Numbered from the stretch's first letter, positions 25,621 to 34,814 are shown. The stretch is 64,000 bases of DNA from Ktedonobacteria bacterium (GCA_027459785.1 DAIDGU010000073.1:1-64000); one strand, 5' to 3'. The notes: generated from the letters alone by a model not told the origin. Made by a program: numbers and translations.

Positions 25621-25860
25621 GTGGGGCGGCCATGCCTGTTCGCCTCACAACCACCTGGAGGACAGACATTCTTGTCTGTCACTCTGCGGCCAAGCCTGTT
25701 CGCCTCACAACCACCTGGAGGACAGACATTCTTGTCTGTCATACGGCAGGCATGTTTGTCCGCCTCACAACCACCTGGAGGACAGACATTCTTGTCTGTC
25801 ACTCTGCGGCCATGCCTGTTCGCCTCACAACCACCTGGAGGACAGACATTCTTGTCTGTC
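25621..25860. repeat. Family B array, four 60-bp units
   Basis: Four units repeat with a period of exactly 60 bases. Each ends CTGGAGGACAGACATTCTTG followed by TCTGTC, and differs at a few positions in the first 20 bases. The unit joins a CCTGTTCGCCTCACAACCAC segment to the usual family B palindrome. Frames through it are repeat artefacts. Confidence 0.9.
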
Positions 25861-25908
25861 ATACCCCTTGAGGGTCAAGACGGTGGTCATTGGGGCAGGT
25901 TGGGACCG

Positions 25909-26036
25909 GACAGACAGGAATGTCTGTCCTCCGGGGGAACGTGACAGACAGGAATGTCTGTCCTCCGGGGGAACGTGACAGACAGGAATGTCTGTCCTCC
26001 GTTATCCATTCTGATCACCCGCAAAGGGTGTCATAC
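25909..26036. repeat. Family B array, three 34-bp units plus right end
   Basis: Units begin GACAGACAGGAATGTCTGTC at 25909, 25943 and 25977 with a period of 34. They run into ATCCATTCTGATCACCCGCA then AAGGGTGTCAT, the family B right end. Orientation is opposite to the 60-bp array. Confidence 0.88.
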
Positions 26037-26111
26037 GGCAGGCATGTTTGTCCGTCGTTCGTTATCCGGCAAAGTGGGCCTGCGCCCCCCTGAGCGGCGT
26101 GACATATTCAT

Positions 26112-26405
26112 ATGATTGTCGGTGGATTGCGCGTGGTTTTGCGGCTGCCCGACAGCCATTCCCTGAAAGATAAGCGCCAGGTCGTGCGCTCCTTGCTGGC
26201 GCGCACGCGCAATGAATTTCCGGTCAGCAGCGCCGAAGTGGGTGATACCGAGCGCTGGCAGATCGCTGAACTGGGCTTCGCCTGCGTCAATGAGAGCGGG
26301 GCCGTCGTAGCTGAGGTGCTGGACAAAGTTGTCCGCTATATCGAAGACACCCGGCCAGATCTAGAGGTGTTGGACGCCCACCAGGAGACGTTCGCTGTCG
26401 AGTGA
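26112..26405 (+). CDS. DUF503 family protein (YlxP-like)
   Basis: This 97-residue protein has the DUF503 pattern: IVGGLRVVLRLPDSHSLKDK, then VRSLLARTRNEFPVSSAEVG and a C-terminal helix ending RPDLEVLDAHQ. YlxP homologues usually lie near nusA-infB-rbfA, and a ribosome-associated role is suspected but unproven. Here it is alone, between a family B array and the LOG gene. No clear ribosome-binding site precedes the ATG, so it may be weakly or leaderlessly translated. Confidence 0.85.
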   Translation: MIVGGLRVVLRLPDSHSLKDKRQVVRSLLARTRNEFPVSSAEVGDTERWQIAELGFACVNESGAVVAEVLDKVVRYIEDTRPDLEVLDAHQETFAVE

Positions 26406-26444
26406 TCTGTCACTGATCTCACTCAGATCAAGGTCGTAAGCACC

Positions 26445-26474
26445 TTTACAGGCTGCATCGATCTTTGCTACGAT
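26445..26474 (+). promoter_or_regulatory. Probable promoter of the LOG-family gene
   Basis: TTTACA and TACGAT are separated by 18 bases, about 75 bases before the start codon. A small TGATCT/AGATCA hairpin lies just upstream. Confidence 0.45.
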
Positions 26475-26551
26475 CAAAAGACTCCCATTCTGGTGCGCTC
26501 CTTGCGTCGAATGAAGCAGCAGGGCGCTATCATCACCCAAGGAGTTGCCAT

Positions 26552-27316
26552 ATGGCCGACCTCTCGTTTACCCACAGTCAGGATTTCGATTACGAACACA
26601 ACCCCACCTGGCGCATCTTTCGCATCATGAGCGAATTCGTGGATGGCTTCAGTTTTCTGGCACGCATCCAACGCAGCGTGACGTTCTTCGGGTCGGCCCG
26701 CCTCAAGGAAGATCACCCCTACTATCAGCAAGCGCGGGCGCTGGCCGAACGGCTGGCGCAGCGCGGCTATACTGTCGTCACCGGGGGCGGGCCGGGCATC
26801 ATGCAGGCTGCCAACCAGGGCGCGACCGAGGCCGGCGGCGAGTCCATCGGTCTGAATATCCAATTGCCGATGGAACAGCGCATCAACCGCTATGTGAAAG
26901 AGGGGATGAGCTTCTCCTTCTTCTTCAGCCGCAAGGTGATGCTCAACTTCTCGGCGGAGGCGTTCATCTTTTTCCCCGGCGGCTATGGCACGCTGGATGA
27001 ACTTTTCGAGCTGCTGACGCTGGTGCAGACGGGCAAGCACGAGCGCACCGTCCCCATCGTCATGGTCGGCGTCGCTTACTGGGAACCGCTCACGCGCTGG
27101 CTGGAAAGCGAATTGTTGGACAAGCTCCAAACGATCAGCGCGGATGATCTCAAGATCTGGACGTTGACCGATGACATCGACGAGGCCGTGCGGATCGTCG
27201 AAACGGGCGTTGAAACGCAGACCCAGCAGTGGATCAAGCAGAAGGGGCGCAGCCGCAAGACGGTGGATGACAAGCTGAAACAGGCCACGCGCCCGATGGA
27301 CAGCACCGAACAGTAA
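26552..27316 (+). CDS. LOG-family nucleotide 5'-monophosphate phosphoribohydrolase (TIGR00730)
   Basis: The Rossmann-like core has VTFFGSARL, the diagnostic GGGPGIMQAANQGA and PGGYGTLDELFE motifs, and the conserved Arg-Lys region FFFSRKVML. LOG proteins cleave the N-glycosidic bond of nucleoside monophosphates, releasing ribose 5-phosphate and a base; plant homologues activate cytokinins. The 254 residues include about 30 extra charged residues at the C-terminus. AAGGAG lies 7 bases before the ATG. The next gene, coaBC, begins 65 bases later. Confidence 0.9.
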   Translation: MADLSFTHSQDFDYEHNPTWRIFRIMSEFVDGFSFLARIQRSVTFFGSARLKEDHPYYQQARALAERLAQRGYTVVTGGGPGIMQAANQGATEAGGESIGLNIQLPMEQRINRYVKEGMSFSFFFSRKVMLNFSAEAFIFFPGGYGTLDELFELLTLVQTGKHERTVPIVMVGVAYWEPLTRWLESELLDKLQTISADDLKIWTLTDDIDEAVRIVETGVETQTQQWIKQKGRSRKTVDDKLKQATRPMDSTEQ

Positions 27317-27381
27317 GGCTATCTCCGCCCGGTTCTTGCCATTTTGGATACAGTGAAAGCAGAGATCTTGGAGCGAGTGGG

Positions 27382-28614
27382 ATGAGCGTTTTGCAGGGGG
27401 CGCGGATCGTCGTCGGTGTAGCCGGCGGCATCGCCGCCTATAAGGCAGCCGACCTCGTGAGCAAGCTGGTGCAAGCCGGCGCGCTGGTGGATGTTATCCT
27501 GACGGCGCATGCGCGCGAGTTCGTGACGCCCCTCACCTTCGGCGCGCTCAGCCAGCGGCCTGTGTGGGCGGACCTTTGGGAGCCGACGGGGATGGCGGCG
27601 GCGCGGCACATCGAGCTGGCAGCGGCGGCGCAGGCGTTGCTGGTGGCCCCGGCGACGGCCAACACCATCGCGCGCCTGGCGCACGGGCTGGCGGACGACA
27701 TGCTGGCCGCGGTCGCCCTGGCGACCACCGCGCCGCTGCTCATCGCTCCGGCGATGGAACACCACATGCTCCAACATCCCGCGACACAGGCGAACCTGGC
27801 GCTGCTGGCGGCGCGCGGCGCGCACATCATCCCGCCGGAAACGGGGCGGTTGGCGTCGGGCGAGATCGGCACCGGGCGGTTGCCGGAAACGGCGACGTTG
27901 CTGGGCGCGTTGCGCCAGGTGGTGGGGCGCGGGGGCGATCTGGCGGGCCGGCGCGTCGTGGTGACGGCGGGCGGCACGCAGGAAGCGCTCGATCCAGTGC
28001 GCTACATCGGCAACCGCTCGTCGGGGCGGCAGGGCTTCGCCCTGGCCGAGGCGGCCCGCGACCGGGGCGCGCAGGTGACGCTGATCGCCGGCGCGACGGC
28101 GCTGCCCACGCCCTACGGCGTCACACGCATCGATGCGCTGACGGCGGCGGCGATGCGCGCTGCTGTGCTGGCGGCGTGTGTGGAGGCCGATGCGCTGGTG
28201 ATGAGCGCGGCGGTGGCCGACTTCACGCCGATAGCCGTCGCGGAACATAAGATCAAGAAGCGGGAGGTGGCGAGCAGCGATGGCGCGGATCTGGTGCTGC
28301 GCTTGCAGCGCACGCCGGACATCCTGGCGGACCTCGACGCGGTGCGGGCGCAGTATCCCGGCCTGATCCGCGTGGGGTTTGCGGCGGAAACGCGCGAGGT
28401 GGCGGCGGCGGGCCGCGACAAACTGGCGCGCAAGGGTCTGGATCTCGTCGTAGCCAACGATGTCAGCCAGCCCGACAGCGGCTTCGGCAGCGCGACCAAC
28501 ACGGTAACGCTCTTCCACAAAGACGGGCGCACCGAGGCGTTGCCCTCCCTGCCCAAAACGGCGGTCGCGGCGCATATCTGGGACGCGGTGGTCGCGTTGC
28601 TGGCACAAAGATAG
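27382..28614 (+). CDS. coaBC: Bifunctional phosphopantothenoylcysteine decarboxylase / phosphopantothenate-cysteine ligase
   Basis: CoaBC performs two consecutive steps of coenzyme A synthesis. The flavoprotein CoaC domain (about 1-185) shows GVAGGIAAYKAADL, the catalytic His region RHIELAAAAQ, and PAMEHHML. The CoaB domain begins VVVTAGGTQEALDPVRYIGN and contains SAAVADFTP, the KIKK lysine and FAAET. At 410 residues it is the usual length. The last codons and stop lie in a 22-bp sequence that is repeated after the downstream array. It may be co-transcribed with the LOG gene. Confidence 0.95.
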   Translation: MSVLQGARIVVGVAGGIAAYKAADLVSKLVQAGALVDVILTAHAREFVTPLTFGALSQRPVWADLWEPTGMAAARHIELAAAAQALLVAPATANTIARLAHGLADDMLAAVALATTAPLLIAPAMEHHMLQHPATQANLALLAARGAHIIPPETGRLASGEIGTGRLPETATLLGALRQVVGRGGDLAGRRVVVTAGGTQEALDPVRYIGNRSSGRQGFALAEAARDRGAQVTLIAGATALPTPYGVTRIDALTAAAMRAAVLAACVEADALVMSAAVADFTPIAVAEHKIKKREVASSDGADLVLRLQRTPDILADLDAVRAQYPGLIRVGFAAETREVAAAGRDKLARKGLDLVVANDVSQPDSGFGSATNTVTLFHKDGRTEALPSLPKTAVAAHIWDAVVALLAQR

Positions 28615-28913
28615 CGCCAAGGCACAGCGGCCTGGGTGACAGACAAGAATGTCTGTCCTCCGGAGAAGCGTGGTGACAGACAAGAATGTCTGTCCTCCGG
28701 GGAAGCGTGGTGACAGACAAGAATGTCTGTCCTCCGGGGAAGCGTGGTGACAGACAGGAATGTCTGTCCTCCGGGGAAGCGTGGTGACAGACAGGAATGT
28801 CTGTCCTCCGGGGAAGCGTGGTGACAGACAGGAATGTCTGTCCTCCGGAGAAGCGTGGTGACAGACAGGAATGTCTGTCCTCCGGGGAAAAGTTGCTGGC
28901 ACAAAGATAGCGC
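28596..28913. repeat. Family B array of seven 37-bp units flanked by 22-bp direct repeats
   Basis: Seven units start at 28638, 28675, 28712, 28749, 28786, 28823 and 28860, each carrying GACAGACARGAATGTCTGTC then CTCCGG and GAAGCGTGGT. The array is bracketed by perfect 22-bp copies (GTTGCTGGCACAAAGATAGC plus GC) at 28596-28617 and 28892-28913. The first contains the coaBC stop. No spacers occur, so this is not a CRISPR. Confidence 0.92.
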
Positions 28914-28973
28914 AAAACATCCATGATCCGCAGGGATGCGGAGTAGCGGCACCAAAGAAAGGACTCATCAACT

Positions 28974-29408
28974 ATGCACAACATGCACGTGGCGGGCATC
29001 GAAGATCTGATCGCCCCCCTCAAGCAGCGGATGGAGATGCTGGAAGAGGAGAACCGCGCCCTCAAAACGCATCTCGCTCAGGCACGCCAAGAACTGGCCG
29101 AACTGAAACGCGGCGTCGGCATCGCCGTCTATATCGGCGGTAAGCCGGTGGCGACGGGGACCGGCCCCGGCATGCCAGATGTGTTGCCGACGAGTGGCAC
29201 ACCGCCCCCTGGCGCCCGCCCGCTGGCGACGCCAGCCATGTTGCACGAACCACCGCCGCCCGATGTCGCGCCGCTGCCCGTCGCGCCGCTGCCCGTCGCG
29301 CCGCCGCACGCCTACGCGCGCCAGGGGACCGCGCCGGATGCCCGGCAGGATGGGGCAGGCCGCCAAAGTTCGCGCAATGTCAACTATGCTGATTACTTTA
29401 TTGATTGA
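28974..29408 (+). CDS. Small coiled-coil protein with proline-rich tail
   Basis: The first 45 residues form a heptad-patterned helix (IEDLIAPLKQRMEMLEEENR then ALKTHLAQARQELAELK), followed by a short VGIAVYIGGKPVATG segment and a disordered Pro/Ala/Gly-rich tail of about 80 residues. A 15-bp tandem duplication encodes APLPVAPLPV. AAAGGA lies about 11 bases before the ATG. I do not recognise a family. It could be a small scaffold or a DUF-type protein that oligomerises through the coil. It lies alone between the repeat array and the PIG-L gene. Confidence 0.65.
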   Translation: MHNMHVAGIEDLIAPLKQRMEMLEEENRALKTHLAQARQELAELKRGVGIAVYIGGKPVATGTGPGMPDVLPTSGTPPPGARPLATPAMLHEPPPPDVAPLPVAPLPVAPPHAYARQGTAPDARQDGAGRQSSRNVNYADYFID

Positions 29409-29494
29409 GGGCAACTGGCACAACCGATGTTCCAGCGCGTACAGTATAGGAGTGAAGCAGCACTTTTGTACGCGACGAAAGGGAACAGCCGGCG

Positions 29495-30328
29495 ATGACA
29501 GCACCAGCCAAACCAGGGTTAATGGGCATTTTTGCGCACCCGGACGATGAGGCATTCGGCATGGCGGGGACGATGGCGCGGGCGACGCACGCGGGGCATC
29601 CCGTGGCGATCGTCTGCGCCACGCGCGGCGAGGAGGGGCAGATCGCCGATCCCGCGCTGGCGACGCCGGAGAATCTGGGCCAGGTACGCGAGCAAGAATT
29701 GCGCAACGCCTGCGCCGCCGTGGGCGTGACGGATGTCGCCTTCCTCGACTACATTGACGGCCACCTGGCCGAAGCCCCGCCAGCGGAGGTCACGCGCAAG
29801 ATCGTCGGCCATCTGCGCCGGTTTCGCCCGGCGGTCGTGGCGACCTTCGATCCCAAGGGCGGCTATGGGCATGTCGATCACATGGCGATCCATCGGCTGA
29901 CGCTGGCGGCCATCGCGGCGGCGGCGGACCCGGCCTACGCGCCGGAGTTGGGCGCACCCCATCGCGTCCGCAAGGTCTATTACACCGCCATCCCCCGCGA
30001 ACGGCTGATGCAGATGGTGGCCGAAGCGCGGGCGAAGGGCGCAGATTTCATCCCCGGCGGCGACGAGGCGACGATTCCCGTGGAAGAGATGGGGACGCCG
30101 CTGGCTGACATCACCACGATCATGCGCCTGAACGACGACGAGTTCGCTGCCAAGCAGCGCGCCATGCGCGCCCACGCCACGCAGATGCCGGCGGATAGCC
30201 CCTTCACCAGCGCGCCGCCCGACCAACTGCGCCAATTCATGGGAACCGAGACGCTGCAACTCGTGCCGCCCCCTGTCTCCGACCGTGCCTATCCCGCGCC
30301 GGAAAACGACATCTTCGCGGAGTTGTGA
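29495..30328 (+). CDS. PIG-L/LmbE family deacetylase
   Basis: The zinc-binding motif AHPDDEAFG is at residues 14-22, and the third ligand lies in GGYGHVDHMAIH. These define N-acetylglucosaminyl-type deacetylases such as MshB (mycothiol) and BshB (bacillithiol). The 277-residue length and ATRGEEGQ motif fit the MshB/Mca-like branch. No thiol-biosynthesis partners are nearby, so the substrate is open. GAAAGGGAAC precedes the ATG. The downstream gap to the XdhC-like gene is filled by a family A element. Confidence 0.88.
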   Translation: MTAPAKPGLMGIFAHPDDEAFGMAGTMARATHAGHPVAIVCATRGEEGQIADPALATPENLGQVREQELRNACAAVGVTDVAFLDYIDGHLAEAPPAEVTRKIVGHLRRFRPAVVATFDPKGGYGHVDHMAIHRLTLAAIAAAADPAYAPELGAPHRVRKVYYTAIPRERLMQMVAEARAKGADFIPGGDEATIPVEEMGTPLADITTIMRLNDDEFAAKQRAMRAHATQMPADSPFTSAPPDQLRQFMGTETLQLVPPPVSDRAYPAPENDIFAEL

Positions 30329-30340
30329 CGGCGGTGGATG

Positions 30341-30483
30341 GGAACACGAAGGCCACGAAAGTTTCGAAGATCACGAAAAAAGAGATAGCAAGACGTGCAG
30401 CGTTGCACCAATCGGACGCCAGGCAGGCGGAAACATATCCCAATCCCCTTCGTGTCCTTCTTTTTTTTGTGGCCTTCGTGTTC
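30341..30483. repeat. Family A two-armed element
   Basis: The left arm starts GGAACACGAAGGCCACGAAA and the right arm ends TTTTGTGGCCTTCGTGTTC, its inverted complement. The core includes GATAGCAAGACGTGCAGCG. It occupies the gap between the PIG-L and XdhC-like genes. Confidence 0.85.
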
Positions 30484-30508
30484 TTGTCTTTTTCTAAGGG
30501 AGGGTGTG

Positions 30509-31522
30509 ATGCGTGAGGTTTTGCGCCAGGCGCAGGAGTGGTGCTTGGCGGGGCAACCGGTGGCGCTGGCGCGGGTGATCGCGGCGGAAGGCTCCGCCCC
30601 GCGCCCGGTGGGATCGGCGCTCGCCGTGGCCGGTGACGGGCGCTTCACCGGTTCGGTCAGCGGCGGCTGTGTGGAAGGCGACGTGATCATGACGGCGCAG
30701 GACGTGCTGGCCGGTGGTCCCGCGCAGACGCTGCACTTTCGCGGCGACGCCGACCCGCTGACCGAGATCGCGCTGGGCTGCGGCGGCACGGCGACGATCT
30801 TCATCGAACGCATCGCGCGCGAAGGCACACTCCTCCCGCCCTTCGCGCGGCTGCTCGATCTGCTGGCCAATGATGCCCCCGCGACGCTCGTCACGGCACT
30901 AGGACCGCAGCCCGCTCACTGGTTGTTGGATGGCGATGGAAGCATGCTGGTGGGGGAGGGTACGCCGGCAACGGCGATGGCGGGGGCCGTCTTCGCCCAG
31001 GCTTTCGCGCCGCGCCCGCCGTTGGTCGTCGTTGGCGCGGATGCCGTAGGCCAGGCGGTGGCCGCCCTCGCGGCGCAGCTGGGCTGGCGCGTGACGGTGA
31101 TCGATCCGCGTGGTGGCTGGTTGACGCCGGCGCGCTTCCCCCAGGCCCAACGGGTGGTCGCCTTCCCCGATGCGGCGCTACCCCAGGTGGGATTAAACGA
31201 CGAGACGGCGCTGGTGGTCCTCTCGCACGATCCGAAGATCGACGAGCCGGCGCTGGCGGTGGCGCTGCGGTCCCCCGCCGGCTACATCGGCGCACTGGGT
31301 TCGCGCACGGCGCAGGTCGCGCGCCGCGAACGGCTGCTGGCGCTGGGCTTCACCCCCGCTGACCTGGCACGGCTGCACGCCCCCGTGGGGTTGGACCTCG
31401 GCGGCCACAGCCCGGAGGAGATGGCGCTGAGCATCGTGGCGGAGATCGTGGCGGCGCGCAATGGTCGCACGGGCGGCGCGCTGCGCGGCGGCGCGGGACC
31501 GATCCACGACATCCAGGGCTAG
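30509..31522 (+). CDS. XdhC/CoxI family protein
   Basis: The N-terminal XdhC_CoxI domain reads LARVIAAEGSAPRPVGSALA then SVSGGCVEGDV, and the C-terminal Rossmann domain includes VVVGADAVGQAVAALA, VIDPR and YIGALGSRTAQ. XdhC proteins bind molybdenum cofactor and mature or insert it into xanthine dehydrogenase-type enzymes. No such molybdenum hydroxylase genes occur in the window. The 337-residue start is chosen at the ATG with GGGAGG just upstream; the longer frame lies in the repeat. Confidence 0.88.
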   Translation: MREVLRQAQEWCLAGQPVALARVIAAEGSAPRPVGSALAVAGDGRFTGSVSGGCVEGDVIMTAQDVLAGGPAQTLHFRGDADPLTEIALGCGGTATIFIERIAREGTLLPPFARLLDLLANDAPATLVTALGPQPAHWLLDGDGSMLVGEGTPATAMAGAVFAQAFAPRPPLVVVGADAVGQAVAALAAQLGWRVTVIDPRGGWLTPARFPQAQRVVAFPDAALPQVGLNDETALVVLSHDPKIDEPALAVALRSPAGYIGALGSRTAQVARRERLLALGFTPADLARLHAPVGLDLGGHSPEEMALSIVAEIVAARNGRTGGALRGGAGPIHDIQG

Positions 31523-31535
31523 CGCGCCACATCGA

Positions 31536-32633
31536 TCACGGCGCAACATCCGACGCCTGGTGCGCGGCGCGCGGGCGCAGCATGGTGATGAGGCGATCCA
31601 CCGACGTGCCGGAAGGCGCGGGCCAGGTGATGGTGAAGCCGGCCCAGGCGGTTTCAAGCGCCGCGCTGAGGTCGCGCACGGCGGTTTCCAGGCGGATGCG
31701 CTCCTCGCGGTCGCGCTGCAAGCCCGGTAGCCGCTTGGTGGCGGCATTGATCATGTTGGCGAGGGGTGCGAGATCTGCACAGGTGGTGACGGGTTGGGCG
31801 GTTTGGCCGCGCAACGCGCGGGCAAGTTGTTCTTGCAGGACGATGGCGTCCGCGTCGATGGCGATGCGCTTGGTCTGGGCGCGGCGTTCCAATGCGGCCA
31901 CGCGCTGCGTGGCGGCGGCAGCTTCCAGCACCGCCGCGCGCAAGTAACGCGAGGTGAGTACCAGCGCGCCGCACAGCAGGCTCAGCCCGACGAAGGCCAG
32001 CGCCAGATTCAGCCACAGCAGCGCGGCTCCCGTGGGCGTGGCAAGCGGCGGTCGCGCGATGAGCAGCGCACCGGCATAGAGCGCGAAGGCCAGCAACGCG
32101 CCGGCGACGGCGGTGAAAGCATCCGCCAGCAGCGCCGCGACGAGCAGCGCGCCCGGCAAGAGCGCGAAGGCCGTCAGGTGCGGCCCCAGGATCGCCAGGC
32201 CCAGGCCGGCGAGGATGAGATCCACCAGCAACAGCAGCAGCGCCGCGCGCGTGATCTGCCCGGCTTGCGCCTGGCCCTGCGCCAGTGCCGCCAGCAGCAG
32301 CGTGACCACGGCGACGCCGGCGGTGCCGAGACCCAGGACGTGGAGCGCGGGCGTGATCAGCAGGGGCGCGGCGGCGACCGTCAGCAGCAACGCCAGCGCC
32401 AGGTGCGCCAGCACCCAGCCGCGTAACAAGCCGGCCCGCCACGAGGCTTGCGCCGCTATGCCAACCAGCGGACGCGAGTATGGCGCGGCGACGGCACGGG
32501 CGACGGGTGGCAGGGCGAAGGCACCGCCATCCAGCACCTGCCCTGCCTGGCGCGGAGCCGTGGGTAAATATGTGTTATGCCGGACGGCGACCATCGCTTC
32601 GTAGCGTTGGATCGAGGGTCCACGCATGGGCAT
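31536..32633 (-). CDS. Polytopic membrane protein with cytoplasmic helical tail
   Basis: The 365-residue protein has a short N-terminal cytosolic segment, about eight to ten Ala/Leu-rich membrane helices (about residues 55-225), then an Arg/Glu-rich helical region of about 140 residues with coiled-coil character (EERIRLETAVRDLSAALETA). The layout resembles a sensor input lacking its output domain, but no kinase or cyclase motif is present. I start at the ATG with AAAGGAG 6 bases upstream; a GTG 22 codons earlier is possible. It is convergent with the XdhC-like gene and divergent from the solute-binding lipoprotein. Confidence 0.7.
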   Translation of the reverse strand: MPMRGPSIQRYEAMVAVRHNTYLPTAPRQAGQVLDGGAFALPPVARAVAAPYSRPLVGIAAQASWRAGLLRGWVLAHLALALLLTVAAAPLLITPALHVLGLGTAGVAVVTLLLAALAQGQAQAGQITRAALLLLLVDLILAGLGLAILGPHLTAFALLPGALLVAALLADAFTAVAGALLAFALYAGALLIARPPLATPTGAALLWLNLALAFVGLSLLCGALVLTSRYLRAAVLEAAAATQRVAALERRAQTKRIAIDADAIVLQEQLARALRGQTAQPVTTCADLAPLANMINAATKRLPGLQRDREERIRLETAVRDLSAALETAWAGFTITWPAPSGTSVDRLITMLRPRAAHQASDVAP

Positions 32634-33011
32634 GGGTTGCTCCTTTGGCATGGTGCCGCCCAGCGGCAGCGCCATGTGTTCCGTGATGAACGTCCCCACT
32701 CAGCATCAACCTCCCCGTAGCAGCGGAAACCACGTTTTCGCTTACCACACTATACCTACAACGAACGAGAACGAAATAGGTCAGCCGTTCGCACACCGGC
32801 CCTTCACTATCTTGTGGAACTTCTTTTCTAATCCACTCTTGATACTGTACCATCCCTAAGCGGTTGGCAGCAACTTGGGTGCCATTATGGTCGCTGCAGA
32901 CGGCCACACCGCCCGATGGTCCTACCGACCTGGGCAGGGCCGGCGCGATCTGCTATAAAGGACGTACATCATCAAGCACTATCACATGCGCCGTATATGC
33001 GTGGAGGCAAC

Positions 33012-34814
33012 GTGGGCATTTTCGCAACGCGGGCAGGCCACCCCTGGCACGCGATCATTCCGCTGGCACTGGCGGCTTGTTTTTTGGTGACGTGCAACGG
33101 CGGGAGCGCGAGCAATTCGCCCCCGATCTCCCATACCCCGCCGGCGAACGTCGGGAGCGCCTACGCGCCGATCTGCCCCGGCACCACGCCCTGCGCCAGC
33201 CTGGGCAGCGCGGCGGCGTATCACAGCGGCACGAGCCATCCCGCGCCTACGGGCAGCGTGACTATCGGCGATTGGGAGTCGCCGGATTCGGTCAGTCCGC
33301 TTTTCGCCGATCAACAGGTCGATTTCACCATCTTGCACGCGATCATGGGCAACTGTGTCGTGGCGGGGGCCGACCTGAAATGGCTGCCTGACGAGTGCAG
33401 CGCGGTGCCGACGCAAGCTAATGGTGATGTCAGCGCCGATGGTACGACCGTGCTGATGAAGCTGCTGCCGAATCTCAAATGGTCCGACGGCCAACCCCTC
33501 ACGGCGGCGGATTTCGTCTTCGGCTGGCAGACGCTCACGAATCCCAAGACGCAAGCGGTGAATGTCGGCGGCTACAGCGTCATCACTAGCGTCACGGCGG
33601 TGGATGCGCAGACGGTGCGCGTGCAGTTCCGCGCGCCCTTCGGGCCGTACCTGACCTACCTGCCCTTCGCCCTGCCCCAGCACGAATTCAAATCGCTCAC
33701 GCCCGACCAGTTCACCGCCAGCGCCGAAGTGAACTTCCAGCCCCAAGCGACCAGCGGCCCCTACATGATCACAGACTACATGCTAGATGACCATTTCACG
33801 CTGGCCCCGAACCCGAACTATACCTCCGCCAGCTTCTACGGCCCTTTTTTGAAAACCCTTACATTTCAAATCTTCCACGGACGCCAGGATGAGATCGACG
33901 CCTTCAGCGGCGGCAGCCTGACACTGGCCCAGGACTTCGGTCCCAGTGACCTGGCGGCGCTGCGCACGGCGACGGGCGGCAAACTGGCCACGACGCCGGC
34001 CATCGGCTACGAGCATGTGCTGTATAACCAGGCGAATCCGGCGCTGGCCAAGGTGGCCGTGCGCGAGGCGCTCTCATTGGCGGTGAATAAATGTGCCATC
34101 ATCCAGCAGGTGTTGGGGACGCCCTGTGCATCGTCGGTCGCCACGTCGATCACCGCGCCCCAGGCGCTCGACTTCGATAGCGCCCTGCCGGCGATGACCA
34201 CGCCGGATCTGACCAAAGCCGGCAGCCTCCTGGATAGCGCGGGCTATCGCAAGGGCAGCAACGGCATGCGCGTGGGGGCGAACGGCCAGCCGTTGCACTT
34301 CACGCTGGTGACGGACACGGCCACCGCGCGCGTGACCGCGGCGAACCTGTTGGCGGCGCAGTGGCAAGCACTGGGCGTGGCTGTGACGGTGAAAACGTAT
34401 CCCGGCACCAAGGTGTTCGCCGACTTCACCAATCAAGGGCTGCTGGCGACGGGGCAATTCGACATCGCGCTGCTGGCCTTCGTGGGCAGCGCCGATCCCG
34501 ACTTCACCTTCGACATCTACCATACCAGCGCCATCCCGTCGCAGACGAACCCCGGCGGCACGAACTACGGCCACATCAGCGATCCCACGCTCGACGCCGC
34601 CTTGCAGACGGAGCGTGGCACGGTGGACTTCACGGCGCGCGTGGCGGCGCTCAAGCAGGTGCAGCAACGGGTGGTGGCCCAGCAATTCGACGTGACGCCG
34701 CTCTACGTTTGGCCCCTGCTGACCCTCACCACCAGCGCGCTACACGGGTACATCCCCGGACCGCCACTGGATGCCTGGGACTGGAACATCGCCGACTGGT
34801 GGGCTGCCGCCTAG
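33012..34814 (+). CDS. ABC-type peptide/oligopeptide-binding lipoprotein (SBP family 5)
   Basis: A GTG start with GGAGG 4 bases upstream gives an N-terminus of 16 polar residues, a hydrophobic stretch and the lipobox FLVTC. The mature 600-residue protein has SBP_bac_5 features: SVTIGDWESPDSVSPLF, LLPNLKWSDGQPLTAADFVF, ATSGPYMI, REALSLAVNKCAII and a C-terminal SALHGYIPGP. These proteins capture peptides, nickel or opines for Dpp/Opp-type importers. No permease or ATPase genes are adjacent. An in-frame ATG five codons upstream is an alternative start. Confidence 0.9.
   Translation: MGIFATRAGHPWHAIIPLALAACFLVTCNGGSASNSPPISHTPPANVGSAYAPICPGTTPCASLGSAAAYHSGTSHPAPTGSVTIGDWESPDSVSPLFADQQVDFTILHAIMGNCVVAGADLKWLPDECSAVPTQANGDVSADGTTVLMKLLPNLKWSDGQPLTAADFVFGWQTLTNPKTQAVNVGGYSVITSVTAVDAQTVRVQFRAPFGPYLTYLPFALPQHEFKSLTPDQFTASAEVNFQPQATSGPYMITDYMLDDHFTLAPNPNYTSASFYGPFLKTLTFQIFHGRQDEIDAFSGGSLTLAQDFGPSDLAALRTATGGKLATTPAIGYEHVLYNQANPALAKVAVREALSLAVNKCAIIQQVLGTPCASSVATSITAPQALDFDSALPAMTTPDLTKAGSLLDSAGYRKGSNGMRVGANGQPLHFTLVTDTATARVTAANLLAAQWQALGVAVTVKTYPGTKVFADFTNQGLLATGQFDIALLAFVGSADPDFTFDIYHTSAIPSQTNPGGTNYGHISDPTLDAALQTERGTVDFTARVAALKQVQQRVVAQQFDVTPLYVWPLLTLTTSALHGYIPGPPLDAWDWNIADWWAAA

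Noticed and set aside
24207-25862. Minus-strand frame of 551 codons over the NYN gene and family B array
   Set aside because: Its N-terminal part is translated repeat units (TDKNVCPPGGCEA-type) and the remainder is antisense to a gene with clear motifs.
28638-28887. CRISPR array at the 37-bp repeats
   Set aside because: There are no unique spacers, the unit is self-complementary, and the sequence between palindromes is itself repeated. No cas genes are present.
27319-28971. Minus-strand frame of 550 codons over coaBC and the 37-bp array
   Set aside because: The repeated CHHASPEDRHSCLS-like segments come only from the palindromic array; the rest is antisense to coaBC.
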